Shown one piece after another: positions 1 through 7,761 of a DNA stretch of 64,000 nucleotides. The stretch lies in assembly GCA_029202845.1 (NCBI GenBank), contig CP119315.1, forward strand, positions 441,501 through 505,500. Reading direction: 5' to 3'. The DNA is from Candidatus Sphingomonas colombiensis (GTDB lineage: Bacteria > Pseudomonadota > Alphaproteobacteria > Sphingomonadales > Sphingomonadaceae). The translations under genes and the position numbers were made by a program. How positions within the stretch are numbered: position 1 is the first letter of the stretch; every line of letters starts with the position of its first letter. Below the pieces are notes generated by a model that had not been told where the DNA came from, ran no database searches, and was given only the letters and a program-made list of their open reading frames with translations.

Positions 1-1
1 C

Positions 2-2035
2 AGCTATATCGAAGACGGTGCCACTACCGTCTTCGCCGTACCATATCGCTTCAAGGCGGCCGGCGACCTGGTGGTCGAACGGATATCAGGCGGCGACGTA
101 AGCCGGCTTGCGCTGGGGGTCGACTATAGCGCCACGGGCGGCGAGACCGATGCTGGCGGCACTTTGACGCGGACGGCCGCTACGAGCGGCGCGACGTTGA
201 GGATCACGCGTGCGACGGCACGTACTCAGCCAATGGAGTACACGGTTGGCGATCGCTTCCCCGCGACTAGCCATGAGCAGGCGCTCGATCGCTGTATCCT
301 CATCGATCAGGAGCAAGACGTTGCAATCGGCGATATTCGGTTGCGCGCGCTGCTTCTTGCTCCAGGTGCGACGGGGGGGGCTATCCCGCTCGAGGGAGGT
401 CCCTTCATCGCGTTGGACGCCGACAATCGGCCCTACCGTTCCCATGGCACCGGCGCGGATCTGGGCTTGCGGGCAGACCTAGGCACCTATCTCGGCACGT
501 CGCTCATCGGCTTTCAAAACTCTGGGCGTGGGTCGCGCGCGCGGACCCTGCAGAGCCTCATTCGCGACTTTGCGCTCAACCCTCGGGATTATGGCGCGAT
601 CGGTGACGGCTACTACCACTCGTTGAGCGAGCAATTTGCGACGCTTGCCGCAGCGCAGGTCGCCTATCCTTTCGCGACGGCGCTCACGCAATCCCTTGAT
701 TGGGCGGGGATCCAGGCGGCGCTCAACGAAGCTGCCCGCGATGTTAATCGTCGCGGTGTTGTACAACTTCCACTTGGCTACTTCATCCTTAGCGATGGAT
801 TGAAGATTGCCAGCAACACAACGTTCAGAGGGGTCAGCCGTTTCGGGGCGGTTATTAATAATCAGGGTCACCTGCTCAACGCCCCGGTGTTTACCAACTC
901 AGATCCAGCCGCGCTCATCAACACGACACTGGAGAATTTTGCGGTTCTCGGTGGAACCCACGTCATTAAAATCGATGTAACTACGGAGAGCGCCGGTATC
1001 CGTATGAGGGATATTGCAGCGTACCTTCAGACTGTTGCCTCAATCGAGGCAAACATGTTGCAGACGACAAAGATCATTACTTGTGATTTCGACGGGGGCG
1101 GCGGTGCGGTCAATGGGCTGCTGAGCACCGGTCCAACCTGCAACGATGTGTCGGTAGTCGATACCCGCTTTACGAACCACAGCGGTGCCAAGATCAAGCT
1201 CGCGGGCTTCAACGGCTTCTACATGAGCGGCGGCAGCTGCGAGGGCGGCGGCGACGACACTGTCGGGACCAACACGCTCGACCTGCGGGGATTGAGCCCC
1301 ACGCAATACAGCGCGGCGGCAGTGTTCCGTTCGGTCTATTTTGAGCGCACTCAACAGCGCCTCCTATACTCCCGCGATACACGAGGTGTTGCCTTTGATG
1401 GATGTACCTTCATGGGTCATCTCGCGTCGGGCGTCTTCGTTGGATATACCTTCGACACCGATGCCGACGTGATCTCGTTCGGATCGAACCACTGGTATCG
1501 TCGCACTACTGGCCCAGCGAATATGTCGGTTTCGGGTGCAAACGATAACTTGCTCGCGCAGTCGAGCAACGCGTTTGCCGGCGTGGCGGGGCGCTACGGA
1601 ACCTTGGCACCAAAGCAGCGCAGCTTGAGCGCTGGCACTACCTTCAACCTCATCCATTTTCATCGCGCTTCTGGCGCGCCGAACGACGATACTAATCAGC
1701 AGGGGATTGTTGGGACGCTTCGCCTTCATGTGAAGGCGACGGACTCGATTAACGGTGTTGCTCGATATGGGTCCTTTGTACATCAGGTGAGTGCTGACGC
1801 ACTTGGCGCGGGCAACATCGCGGTAAATGTTCCGGCCGCATCCAGCTCGGTGAATAATCTCGGCCCGATGACCGTTACGGTACAGGCAAAGGCTGGGGCT
1901 ACTCCCAACGATGCATATGTCGAAGTGGTGATTGCGAACGTGCTGACGACTCAAGCGAGCGTCGTGGCCTGGACTTTCGATTGGTCGGGAATGTCTACAA
2001 TCGATGCTAATCAGATGCAGGTGATCGCGCCGTGA
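2..2035 (+). CDS. Phage tailspike / tail fibre with pectate-lyase-like beta-helix (5' end cut by window)
   Basis: The frame is open from base 2, so the gene begins outside the window; 677 residues are visible. The first ~130 visible residues resemble the N-terminal capsid-binding adaptor of T7-type tail fibres and prophage tailspikes (strands around FAVPYRF, LALGVDY and TQPMEY, then an ALDR helix). Around visible residue 196 the motif DYGAIGDG opens a pectate-lyase-superfamily right-handed beta-helix, and the C-terminus looks like a trimerising beta domain. The likely role is binding, and perhaps cleaving, a surface polysaccharide receptor. It is followed tail-to-tail by an O-acetyltransferase and then the lysis genes, so this is the late end of a prophage. 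The 3' half is more A/T-rich than the host genes downstream. I see no catalytic residues that would prove depolymerase activity. Confidence 0.8.
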   Translation, partial: SYIEDGATTVFAVPYRFKAAGDLVVERISGGDVSRLALGVDYSATGGETDAGGTLTRTAATSGATLRITRATARTQPMEYTVGDRFPATSHEQALDRCILIDQEQDVAIGDIRLRALLLAPGATGGAIPLEGGPFIALDADNRPYRSHGTGADLGLRADLGTYLGTSLIGFQNSGRGSRARTLQSLIRDFALNPRDYGAIGDGYYHSLSEQFATLAAAQVAYPFATALTQSLDWAGIQAALNEAARDVNRRGVVQLPLGYFILSDGLKIASNTTFRGVSRFGAVINNQGHLLNAPVFTNSDPAALINTTLENFAVLGGTHVIKIDVTTESAGIRMRDIAAYLQTVASIEANMLQTTKIITCDFDGGGGAVNGLLSTGPTCNDVSVVDTRFTNHSGAKIKLAGFNGFYMSGGSCEGGGDDTVGTNTLDLRGLSPTQYSAAAVFRSVYFERTQQRLLYSRDTRGVAFDGCTFMGHLASGVFVGYTFDTDADVISFGSNHWYRRTTGPANMSVSGANDNLLAQSSNAFAGVAGRYGTLAPKQRSLSAGTTFNLIHFHRASGAPNDDTNQQGIVGTLRLHVKATDSINGVARYGSFVHQVSADALGAGNIAVNVPAASSSVNNLGPMTVTVQAKAGATPNDAYVEVVIANVLTTQASVVAWTFDWSGMSTIDANQMQVIAP

Positions 2036-2037
2036 TG

Positions 2038-2649
2038 TTAGGCTACCAGCGCGGGACGCGCGCGCGCAATCGGTCGAGCTGGATTGCCCGCCACAACGGC
2101 ACCGGGCGCAACATCCTTCGTAACTACGGCCCCCATGCCGATTGTCGCGCCCGCGCCGATATTGATCCCCTGGCGGATGACGGCGCTGGAGCCAATGTAT
2201 GCGCCTTCACCAACTGTTACGCAGCCATTCAGGCTCGCGCGGGGGCCGATCGTCACAAAGTCGCCGATTACATTCTCGTGGCCAATGTATGCGTAAACGT
2301 GACAGATCAGTTGCGCGCCGACGCGAGCCGATACCGCCGCGTGCGTGTAGTGGCAAAAAAACTCGCCGGGGCCGATCTCTACGTCAGGGGCAACAATGGC
2401 GCTCGGAGAGCGCAGGGATGCGAAACGCACATCACCCAGTTCACGTGCGATGCGTCGCCGAGCGGTGGGCTCGGCTATTGCGATAAAGATCTCGTCTTCG
2501 GACTTGATTTCGTTGCGCTTGATGACCGGCGAGCCGAGGAGCGGATCGGTTCGATCGTCATCGCAAAACACGACGGGCCGGCTTGCAGCAGTCATTGCCC
2601 AAATTTCGCGGCCGAAGCCTCCGGCTCCGTAAATCACAAGTCGGCTCAT
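2038..2649 (-). CDS. NeuD/PglD-family sugar O-/N-acetyltransferase, prophage cargo (moron)
   Basis: 203 residues from the ATG at 2649. The longer frame to 2715 adds 22 residues with no family resemblance, whereas MSRLVIYGAGGFG is the usual start. Residues ~3-80 form the small Rossmann-like PglD/NeuD nucleotide-sugar-binding domain (YGAGGFG). From ~85 onward there are hexapeptide repeats of a left-handed beta-helix (IGPGEF, VGEGAYIG, IGAGATIGMGAVV) ending in the standard VVAGNPARPI. Family members acetylate sugars with acetyl-CoA in the cytoplasm. The gene ends two bases from the tailspike stop and lies against the direction of all neighbouring phage genes. That is the usual position of a lysogenic-conversion gene, so I infer modification of surface polysaccharide by the lysogen. 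The substrate is unknown. Confidence 0.8.
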   Translation of the reverse strand: MSRLVIYGAGGFGREIWAMTAASRPVVFCDDDRTDPLLGSPVIKRNEIKSEDEIFIAIAEPTARRRIARELGDVRFASLRSPSAIVAPDVEIGPGEFFCHYTHAAVSARVGAQLICHVYAYIGHENVIGDFVTIGPRASLNGCVTVGEGAYIGSSAVIRQGINIGAGATIGMGAVVTKDVAPGAVVAGNPARPIARARPALVA

Positions 2650-2726
2650 GAACCGAATGTGATCTCCATCGGACTCGCCGACAAGCGGAAATATTGTCCC
2701 GAAACTGCTCAACATCGGATGGCGGC

Positions 2727-2978
2727 ATGACGCCCGCCGAACGCCAAGCCGTGCTGGAGACGAAGCTGGATCATCTCATCAGCGCCGTCGCCGCGCTCAC
2801 GGCTGAAATCGAGGCGCTCAAGGCAGATGTGCGCGCCGACCAGGCGGAACTAGCCGCCATCAAAAACCGGGGGAAAGGCATCCTGATCGGGGTTTCGCTG
2901 GCGGCGACAGCGATGGGCGCGGCGGTGTCGAGCAAGATCGGTGCGGTGCTTGATGTGATTGCGGGGGTTTTCAAATGA
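2727..2978 (+). CDS. Small coiled-coil membrane protein of the phage lysis cassette (XhlA-like)
   Basis: 83 residues from the ATG at 2727. An upstream in-frame start at 2694 lies in the divergent leader and is less likely. Residues ~5-50 are a heptad-rich coiled coil (leucine and alanine every third or fourth residue) followed by the basic patch KNRGKG. Residues ~55-80 are one hydrophobic helix ending in VFK. This coiled coil plus C-terminal membrane anchor resembles the XhlA/holin-accessory proteins next to phage endolysins. Its stop overlaps the endolysin start by four bases (ATGA at 2975), so the two are translationally coupled. The role is inferred from position. Confidence 0.6.
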   Translation: MTPAERQAVLETKLDHLISAVAALTAEIEALKADVRADQAELAAIKNRGKGILIGVSLAATAMGAAVSSKIGAVLDVIAGVFK

Positions 2979-3532
2979 AGACGATCGACCAGCTGATCGA
3001 TGAACTGATCGGACGCGAGGGCGGCTATACAAACAACCCAGCCGACAAGGGCGGGCCGACGCGGTGGGGCATCACCGAGCAGGTGGCGCGCGCCTATGGT
3101 TACAAGGGCGACATGCGCGCGCTACCCCGTGAGACAGCGATCGCGATCTATCGCAACCGCTACTGGTCCACGCCGCGTCTCGCGGAAGTCCAGCAGCGTT
3201 ACCCGGCCCTCGCGGTCGAACTGTTCGACATCGCGGTCAATATGGGCGTGTCGATCGCGGGCCAGTTCCTTCAGCTCGCGCTCAACGTCTTCAACCAGCA
3301 GGCCGCGCATTATGCCGACATTGGCGTCGACGGCGCGATCGGCAACATGACGCTGCATGCGCTCGATTGCTTTCGCCAGCGTCGCGGCGCTGCCGGCGGC
3401 GAAGTGCTGCTCGAGGCGATCACGTCACAGCGCGGTGCACGCTACATCGAGATCAGCCAGAGCCGTCCCGCGAACGAGACTTTCACCTATGGCTGGTTTG
3501 CGCGGATGGTCGAACTGAGGAAGGCGGCATGA
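2975..3532 (+). CDS. Phage endolysin, glycoside hydrolase family 108 (N-acetylmuramidase)
   Basis: 185 residues. The N-terminus carries the GH108 signature: REGGY at residues 14-18 with the catalytic glutamate at 15, then PADKGGPTRWGIT and YRNRYW. The C-terminal half (from ~95, with IGNMTLHAL) matches the PG_binding_3 peptidoglycan-binding domain usual in this family, and total length is typical. There is no signal peptide or signal-anchor, so it should depend on a holin to reach the murein. It sits between two small membrane proteins, with ATGA overlaps at both ends. It cleaves the glycan backbone of peptidoglycan to release phage. Confidence 0.9.
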   Translation: MKTIDQLIDELIGREGGYTNNPADKGGPTRWGITEQVARAYGYKGDMRALPRETAIAIYRNRYWSTPRLAEVQQRYPALAVELFDIAVNMGVSIAGQFLQLALNVFNQQAAHYADIGVDGAIGNMTLHALDCFRQRRGAAGGEVLLEAITSQRGARYIEISQSRPANETFTYGWFARMVELRKAA

Positions 3533-3741
3533 ACGACCGTCATGCACTCATCGCCTATCTCGCCACACTTGGCGCGCTGGTATTCATCTTCTCGGTGGCG
3601 CTGGTCGCCGGGTCGCTCTCCAGCGTGGTGATGGGGAAGCTGGAGGTATTCGGGCTCGGCACGATCACGGGCGGCCTGATCGGCATTCTACGCATGCCCG
3701 CCTGGCGCAGCACCGCCGATCGGCCGGAGCAATCCGAATGA
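3529..3741 (+). CDS. Holin-like phage membrane protein, two transmembrane segments
   Basis: 70 residues. The start at 3529 overlaps the endolysin stop by four bases. Two hydrophobic stretches are visible, residues ~8-29 and ~38-56, followed by a short polar tail rich in R, S and D. Small size, two membrane helices and position between endolysin and spanin genes point to a holin or a phage membrane protein of the same cassette. There is no family signature I can name. The stop overlaps the Rz-like gene start by four bases (3738). Confidence 0.55.
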   Translation: MNDRHALIAYLATLGALVFIFSVALVAGSLSSVVMGKLEVFGLGTITGGLIGILRMPAWRSTADRPEQSE

Positions 3742-4088
3742 CCTTGGGCCGGATCATCGCGCCAATGGCCGGTGCGATCGCCATCCTCATCCTCGTCATG
3801 CTGTGGCAATCGGCGAGCCATCGCGCTGAGACGGCCGAGCGTGACCTAAAGGCGGAAACGGATCGCGCCAACGGCCAGACCAAACGCGCCGGGCAACTTG
3901 AACAGACGGCCCTCAAGCGCCTCGCGGACGATGCGGAGGTCGCCGCAATCGGAAAGGGAATGAACGATGCGATCAGCGCGGCCCCTGCTGGCACTCCCAG
4001 CGCTGCTTCTGTTGCTCTCAACTGCGACCGGCTGCGGCGAGCGGGCGCGACCAGCGACGCCTTCAAGCATATCTGCGGCGGACATTAA
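3738..4088 (+). CDS. Rz-like inner-membrane spanin (i-spanin)
   Basis: 116 residues. An N-terminal membrane anchor (~7-24) is followed by a charged, helical periplasmic stretch (~28-75) rich in A, E, K and R, the architecture of i-spanins. A second reading frame beginning at 3967 inside this gene encodes a lipoprotein, which is the classic Rz/Rz1 nesting. The pair spans the periplasm and fuses inner and outer membranes in the last step of lysis. Identification rests on architecture and the nested partner rather than on sequence identity. Confidence 0.65.
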   Translation: MTLGRIIAPMAGAIAILILVMLWQSASHRAETAERDLKAETDRANGQTKRAGQLEQTALKRLADDAEVAAIGKGMNDAISAAPAGTPSAASVALNCDRLRRAGATSDAFKHICGGH

Positions 4089-4290
4089 GGCGGTGATCGA
4101 GCCAAAGCCGGTCCCGTCCGATGCGATCCTGACCGACGCGCAGGCGGCCGAGCGCTACAATGTCGAAGTGGAGACGTGGGGCGAGCGCTTGTCGCGTGCC
4201 GGCGCCCGCATCTGCCACGCGATCGTCGCGGATGGCGCCCCCCTGCCCTTCGCTTGCCCCGACGCGGCCTCCACCACGGCGCGGCCGTGA
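3967..4290 (+). CDS. Rz1-like outer-membrane spanin lipoprotein, nested in the i-spanin gene
   Basis: 107 residues, starting inside the upstream gene in another frame and running ~200 bases past its stop. Residues 1-22 are a lipoprotein signal peptide: basic MRSAR, a leucine-rich core, and a lipobox ending STATGC with the cysteine at about residue 23. The mature part is proline-rich (PATPS, EPKPVP), as in o-spanins, though longer than the minimal Rz1. With the i-spanin it completes disruption of the outer membrane. Confidence 0.65.
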   Translation: MRSARPLLALPALLLLLSTATGCGERARPATPSSISAADIKAVIEPKPVPSDAILTDAQAAERYNVEVETWGERLSRAGARICHAIVADGAPLPFACPDAASTTARP

Positions 4291-4320
4291 CCCTGACGCG
4301 CAATCACAACGGAGAATATG

Positions 4321-4590
4321 ATGGTTGACCCGTTTCCGCTCAACAGCACGGATACCATATCGTCGCCGGCGCGGAGCGCGGCGGCGGTGTCGCCGCATGA
4401 CACCAATGCGCTCACCGACATTCCCAAGGCGCTCTACGTCGGCACCGGGGGCACGATCGTAATGCGCGGCGTCGCGGGGCTCGCCGACCAGACATGGAAG
4501 AATGTGCCCAACGGCGCGCTGCTGCCGTTCCGCGCGCAATATGTCCGTGCGACAGGGACCACGGCGACCGACATTCTGGCACTCTATTAG
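4321..4590 (+). CDS. Phage/GTA spike base protein (RCAP_Rcc01079-like)
   Basis: 89 residues. Two tandem ATG codons lie at 4318 and 4321; GGAG at 4311-4314 is spaced best for the second. The sequence pattern DTNAL...PKALYVGTGG...PNGALLPFRAQYVRATGTTATDILALY is what I recall for the spike base family named after Rhodobacter capsulatus GTA protein Rcc01079. It is predicted all-beta. In the gene transfer agent this protein anchors head spikes that help contact the host capsule. Here it follows the spanins rather than capsid genes, so its particle position is inferred. Confidence 0.7.
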   Translation: MVDPFPLNSTDTISSPARSAAAVSPHDTNALTDIPKALYVGTGGTIVMRGVAGLADQTWKNVPNGALLPFRAQYVRATGTTATDILALY

Positions 4591-4612
4591 GCGAGATGGA
4601 GGCTTCAGCCCC

Positions 4613-4786
4613 GTGACACTCCTGATCAAAATCCATCGCTACCTGCACAGCACAGGAATGCGGCCGAGTACCTTCGGCCGTCGCGTAGCGCGCGATCCCA
4701 GGCTGGTCATGGATATGCGGCTGGGGCGTGTGCCGCGGCTGCCGCTTATGGCGCGCATTGAGGCGTTCATAGAGGGGGAGTTCTGA
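4613..4786 (+). CDS. Small phage protein with helix-turn-helix-like fold
   Basis: 57 residues from a GTG at 4613, with GGAGG at 4598-4602. The pattern IHRYL..TGMRPSTFGRRVARDPRLVMDMRLGR.P....MARIEAFI recurs in small alphaproteobacterial and phage proteins and reads as a minimal helix-turn-helix: STFGR and the helix after DPRLV. Its strongly basic character fits DNA binding. The stop overlaps the next start (TGATG at 4784-4788). Its role in the phage is unknown. Confidence 0.55.
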   Translation: MTLLIKIHRYLHSTGMRPSTFGRRVARDPRLVMDMRLGRVPRLPLMARIEAFIEGEF

Positions 4787-5094
4787 TGGCTGATGTGGAT
4801 GTCGGTCAGTTGCTCGTGCGGGCGCTGACGAAATCAGCTACAGGCGCGGGCGCGACAGCCTCGTTTACGCACGTTTCGAACGCTGATTGGTGGAGCGCTG
4901 GAATTGCAGGCCTGACCCACGAGATCCTATGCGTGGCCGCGAGCAGTGACGCGTTCGACGACTGGCTCGCACACGTGTCGGATGCGGATTTCCCGTTGGC
5001 AGGGCACCTGGTTGCCGAAATTGTAGTGGCGAAGTGCAGTCGCGAGGATGGCAATGTCGTGCTCATGATGGCGGCGCTGACGGCGCCCTTGTGA
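4786..5094 (+). CDS. Hypothetical protein, last gene of the prophage
   Basis: 102 residues, start overlapping the preceding stop. I do not recognise a family. The protein is acidic, has no signal peptide or membrane helix, and contains NADWWSAG, DWLAHVSDADFPLAG and a KCSREDGN turn. Overlap with the upstream gene indicates cotranslation with the spike-base/HTH group. It lies just inside the candidate attachment site. Confidence 0.55.
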   Translation: MADVDVGQLLVRALTKSATGAGATASFTHVSNADWWSAGIAGLTHEILCVAASSDAFDDWLAHVSDADFPLAGHLVAEIVVAKCSREDGNVVLMMAALTAPL

Positions 5095-5104
5095 CTGCCA
5101 AGGG

Positions 5105-5144
5105 CAATCCAACAAAGCCCCTAGACTGTTGAATTGTTGGATTG
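5105..5144. repeat. 11-bp perfect inverted repeat at the prophage edge
   Basis: CAATCCAACAA at 5105-5115 is repeated in inverse orientation as TTGTTGGATTG at 5134-5144, with 18 bases between. It lies between the last phage gene and the tRNA fragment, in an unusually A/T-rich stretch. It could be a weak transcription terminator for the late operon (no T-run follows) or a recombinase/accessory-protein arm site. Confidence 0.5.
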
Positions 5145-5182
5145 AAATTGCAGGTTAAGTGATTGATTTTAGGCAGCCAGGC

Positions 5183-5223
5183 CAGCTTGGAAGGCTGCTG
5201 CACTACCATTGTGCTATACCCGC
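5183..5223 (-). tRNA. 5' fragment of tRNA-Gly(TCC), probable prophage attachment-site boundary
   Basis: Read on the minus strand from 5223, the sequence has a tRNA-Gly acceptor arm (GCGGGTA), D arm (GCAC..GTGC) and anticodon stem-loop with anticodon TCC in CTTCCAA. It stops resembling a tRNA after GCTG. No T arm (GTTCGA) and no 3' acceptor strand follow, so only 41 of ~74 bases are present. Host genes lie on the 5' side and phage genes on the truncated side. The obvious reading is integration within or near the anticodon loop. Confidence 0.75.
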
Positions 5224-5292
5224 GTGCCGGGCGCTCGCCTGCCACAGCAATGCTGCATGGGTCAACCATGGGTGTGATTTAGGGAGACGATG

Positions 5293-6429
5293 ATGAGCGA
5301 GGCGATCACCCCCTTTCACCTGAATGTCGCGCAGGCCGAGCTGGATGATCTCGCCGCGCGCCTCGCGCGCACGCGCTGGCCGGAGCGCGCGACGGTGGAT
5401 GGCTGGGAACAGGGCGTGCCGCTCGATCGCGCGCAGGCGCTCGTCGCGCATTGGCGTGACGGCTATGACTGGCGCGCGTGCGAGGCGCGGCTCAACGCGA
5501 TCGGCCAATATCGGACGACGATCGACGGCATCGGCGTCCACTTCCTCCACGTCCGCTCGCCGGAGCCGGATGCGCTGCCGCTGGTCATCACCCATGGCTG
5601 GCCGGGATCGGTGATCGAGTTCCTAAAGGTGATCGGCCCGCTGACCGATCCGGCCGCGCATGGCGGTGATCCGCGCGACGCCTTCCACGTCATCGCGCCC
5701 TCGCTGCCGGGCTATGGCTTTTCCGATCGGCCGGCGGGTCGCTGGCCGGTGCCGCGCATCGCCGCCGCTTGGATCACGCTGATGAAGCGGCTCGGCTATG
5801 ATCGCTTCGTCGCGCAGGGCGGAGACTGGGGATCGGCGGTATCGTCCGCGATCGGCGCGAGCGGCGATCCGGCGGTGGCGGGCATCCACGTCAACATGAT
5901 CGTAGCACCACCCTCCCCCGCAGACATCGCCGCGGCGACGCCGCAGGAGCAGCAGGCGCTGGCGACGCTGCAACGCTATATGACCGATGGCAACGGCTAT
6001 GCCCGCCAGCAGGCGACCCGGCCGCAGACGCTGGGATACGGGCTGACCGATTCCCCCGCCGGTCAGGCAATGTGGATATTCGAGAAGTTCCGGGAATGGA
6101 GCGATTGCGACGGCGATCCGCTCAACGTGCTGAGGATCGACGAGTTGCTCGACAATATCATGCTCTATTGGCTGCCCGGCACCGCCGCCTCATCGGCGCG
6201 GCTCTATTGGGAGAGCTTCAACGATTTCGCTGCCGGCACGGTCGCGGTGCCGGTGGCGTGCAGCTTGTTCCCGAAGGAGATTTTCGGCGCATCGCGGCGT
6301 TGGGCGGAGCGGCGCTATCCGAACATCGTCCATTGGGGCGAGCCACCGCGCGGCGGCCATTTCGCGGCGTTCGAGCAGCCTGAATTGTTCGTCGAGGAGT
6401 TGTGCGCCGGTTTCCGCGCGATGCGCTGA
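5293..6429 (+). CDS. Epoxide hydrolase, alpha/beta-hydrolase fold with EHN domain
   Basis: 378 residues. Tandem ATGs occur at 5290 and 5293; AGGGAG at 5281-5286 favours the second. Residues ~5-110 are the epoxide-hydrolase N-terminal (EHN) domain with RWPE and YDWR motifs. Next come the oxyanion-hole HGWPGS and the nucleophile elbow GGDWGS, whose aspartate (D178) should form the ester intermediate; GGHFAAFE near the C-terminus supplies the histidine (~356). Such enzymes open epoxides to diols with water. It is the first host gene to the right of the prophage. The substrate is not evident. Confidence 0.88.
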   Translation: MSEAITPFHLNVAQAELDDLAARLARTRWPERATVDGWEQGVPLDRAQALVAHWRDGYDWRACEARLNAIGQYRTTIDGIGVHFLHVRSPEPDALPLVITHGWPGSVIEFLKVIGPLTDPAAHGGDPRDAFHVIAPSLPGYGFSDRPAGRWPVPRIAAAWITLMKRLGYDRFVAQGGDWGSAVSSAIGASGDPAVAGIHVNMIVAPPSPADIAAATPQEQQALATLQRYMTDGNGYARQQATRPQTLGYGLTDSPAGQAMWIFEKFREWSDCDGDPLNVLRIDELLDNIMLYWLPGTAASSARLYWESFNDFAAGTVAVPVACSLFPKEIFGASRRWAERRYPNIVHWGEPPRGGHFAAFEQPELFVEELCAGFRAMR

Positions 6430-6480
6430 AAGCGGTATCCTTCACACGATCCTTACCATTATCGCGCTAGGTCGCAGGCG

Positions 6481-7761
6481 ATGTTGCACGATCCAGCGCT
6501 TACCTTGAGCCATGCCGTCGCAGATCCGCGCCCCGCATCCGCGGTGTCGCATGGTGTCGGGTTGGCCGGCCTCGCCGGGCTGATCGCGTGGATCGCGGTG
6601 GCGCGGCACTTCGGGATGGACGGCCCCTTTGCCGCCCTGGTCAACGTCGCCGCCTGTGCGTTGCCGATGATCCTGTGGTCGCTGCTGGTCGACAAGGTGC
6701 ATCGCAACCCCTCGACCGGGATCGACTGGGCCGCCCCTCGGCCATTGCGCGAGACGATCGACGTCAGCCTGACCAAGCTCACCGGGCTGTGGGTGACATG
6801 GGCGGCGATCGCGCTGATCTATGCCACCGGGCGCTTCTACTGGGAGGGCAATTTCCAGTTCGCCATGTGGTGTTTCGAGCGCGCCGCGCCCTTCCTGTTC
6901 CTGCTCTCTATCCCCTACGTGCTGTGGCTCGATCGTCGCCTGATCGAGCCGCGCGACGGCGCATGGGCACTTGGCGCATGGCTGCTCGGGCAAGGCGCGC
7001 CGGAGCCGGATGCGATCTGGAATCACCTGCGCTCATGGGCGGTGAAGGGCTTTTTCCTCGCCTTCATGCTGGCGATCGTGCCGCCGGGTTTCGGCGACTT
7101 CATTCGCACCGATACCTTCGGGCTGTTCATCGATCCCGTGCGGCTGGCGAACTGGCTAATCACCTTCATGTTCGTGATCGACGTGGCGTTCGCCACGGTG
7201 GGCTATCTGCTGACGATGCGCCCGCTCGACGCGCATATCCGCACCGCCAACCCTTATGCGGCGGGGTGGATGGCGGCGCTGATGTGCTATCCGCCGTTCA
7301 TCCTGATGGATGCGGGCGGCCCGCTCGATTACCATCCCGGCACCGCCGAATGGACTTACTGGCTGGCTGGCCATCCGATCCTGCTCGCGGCGCTCGGCGC
7401 GGTGCTGGTGGTGCTGACCGCGATCTACGCCTGGGCGACGATGGCGTTCGGGATGCGCTTCTCCAACCTCACGCATCGCGGCATCCTGACGCACGGGCCT
7501 TATGCCTGGTCGCGCCACCCTGCCTATCTGTCCAAGAATCTGTTCTGGTGGCTATCCACCATCCCGATCCTGTCGACCGGCAGCCTGGTCGACGCGACAC
7601 GCGCGACGCTGCTGCTAGGCGTGGTCAGCGGCGTTTATTACTGGCGTGCGAAGACGGAGGAGCGGCATCTGTCGGCCGATCCCGATTATCGCGCCTATAG
7701 CGAGTGGATGGCACGCAACGCCCCCATCCCGCGCCTCTTCGCGCGGGTGACAGGGCGTTAG
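6481..7761 (+). CDS. Integral membrane methyltransferase, isoprenylcysteine carboxyl methyltransferase-like (ICMT/PEMT)
   Basis: 426 residues with about nine hydrophobic segments. The C-terminal third holds the SAM-binding ICMT/PEMT signature: THGPYAWSRHPAYLSKN, a hydrophobic span, then the paired EERHL and DPDYRAY. Bacterial members methylate small molecules or lipids; true prenyl-cysteine substrates are not established. The N-terminal ~250 residues are extra membrane helices without a motif I know. The gene stands alone between the hydrolase and a long palindromic repeat. Confidence 0.75.
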   Translation: MLHDPALTLSHAVADPRPASAVSHGVGLAGLAGLIAWIAVARHFGMDGPFAALVNVAACALPMILWSLLVDKVHRNPSTGIDWAAPRPLRETIDVSLTKLTGLWVTWAAIALIYATGRFYWEGNFQFAMWCFERAAPFLFLLSIPYVLWLDRRLIEPRDGAWALGAWLLGQGAPEPDAIWNHLRSWAVKGFFLAFMLAIVPPGFGDFIRTDTFGLFIDPVRLANWLITFMFVIDVAFATVGYLLTMRPLDAHIRTANPYAAGWMAALMCYPPFILMDAGGPLDYHPGTAEWTYWLAGHPILLAALGAVLVVLTAIYAWATMAFGMRFSNLTHRGILTHGPYAWSRHPAYLSKNLFWWLSTIPILSTGSLVDATRATLLLGVVSGVYYWRAKTEERHLSADPDYRAYSEWMARNAPIPRLFARVTGR

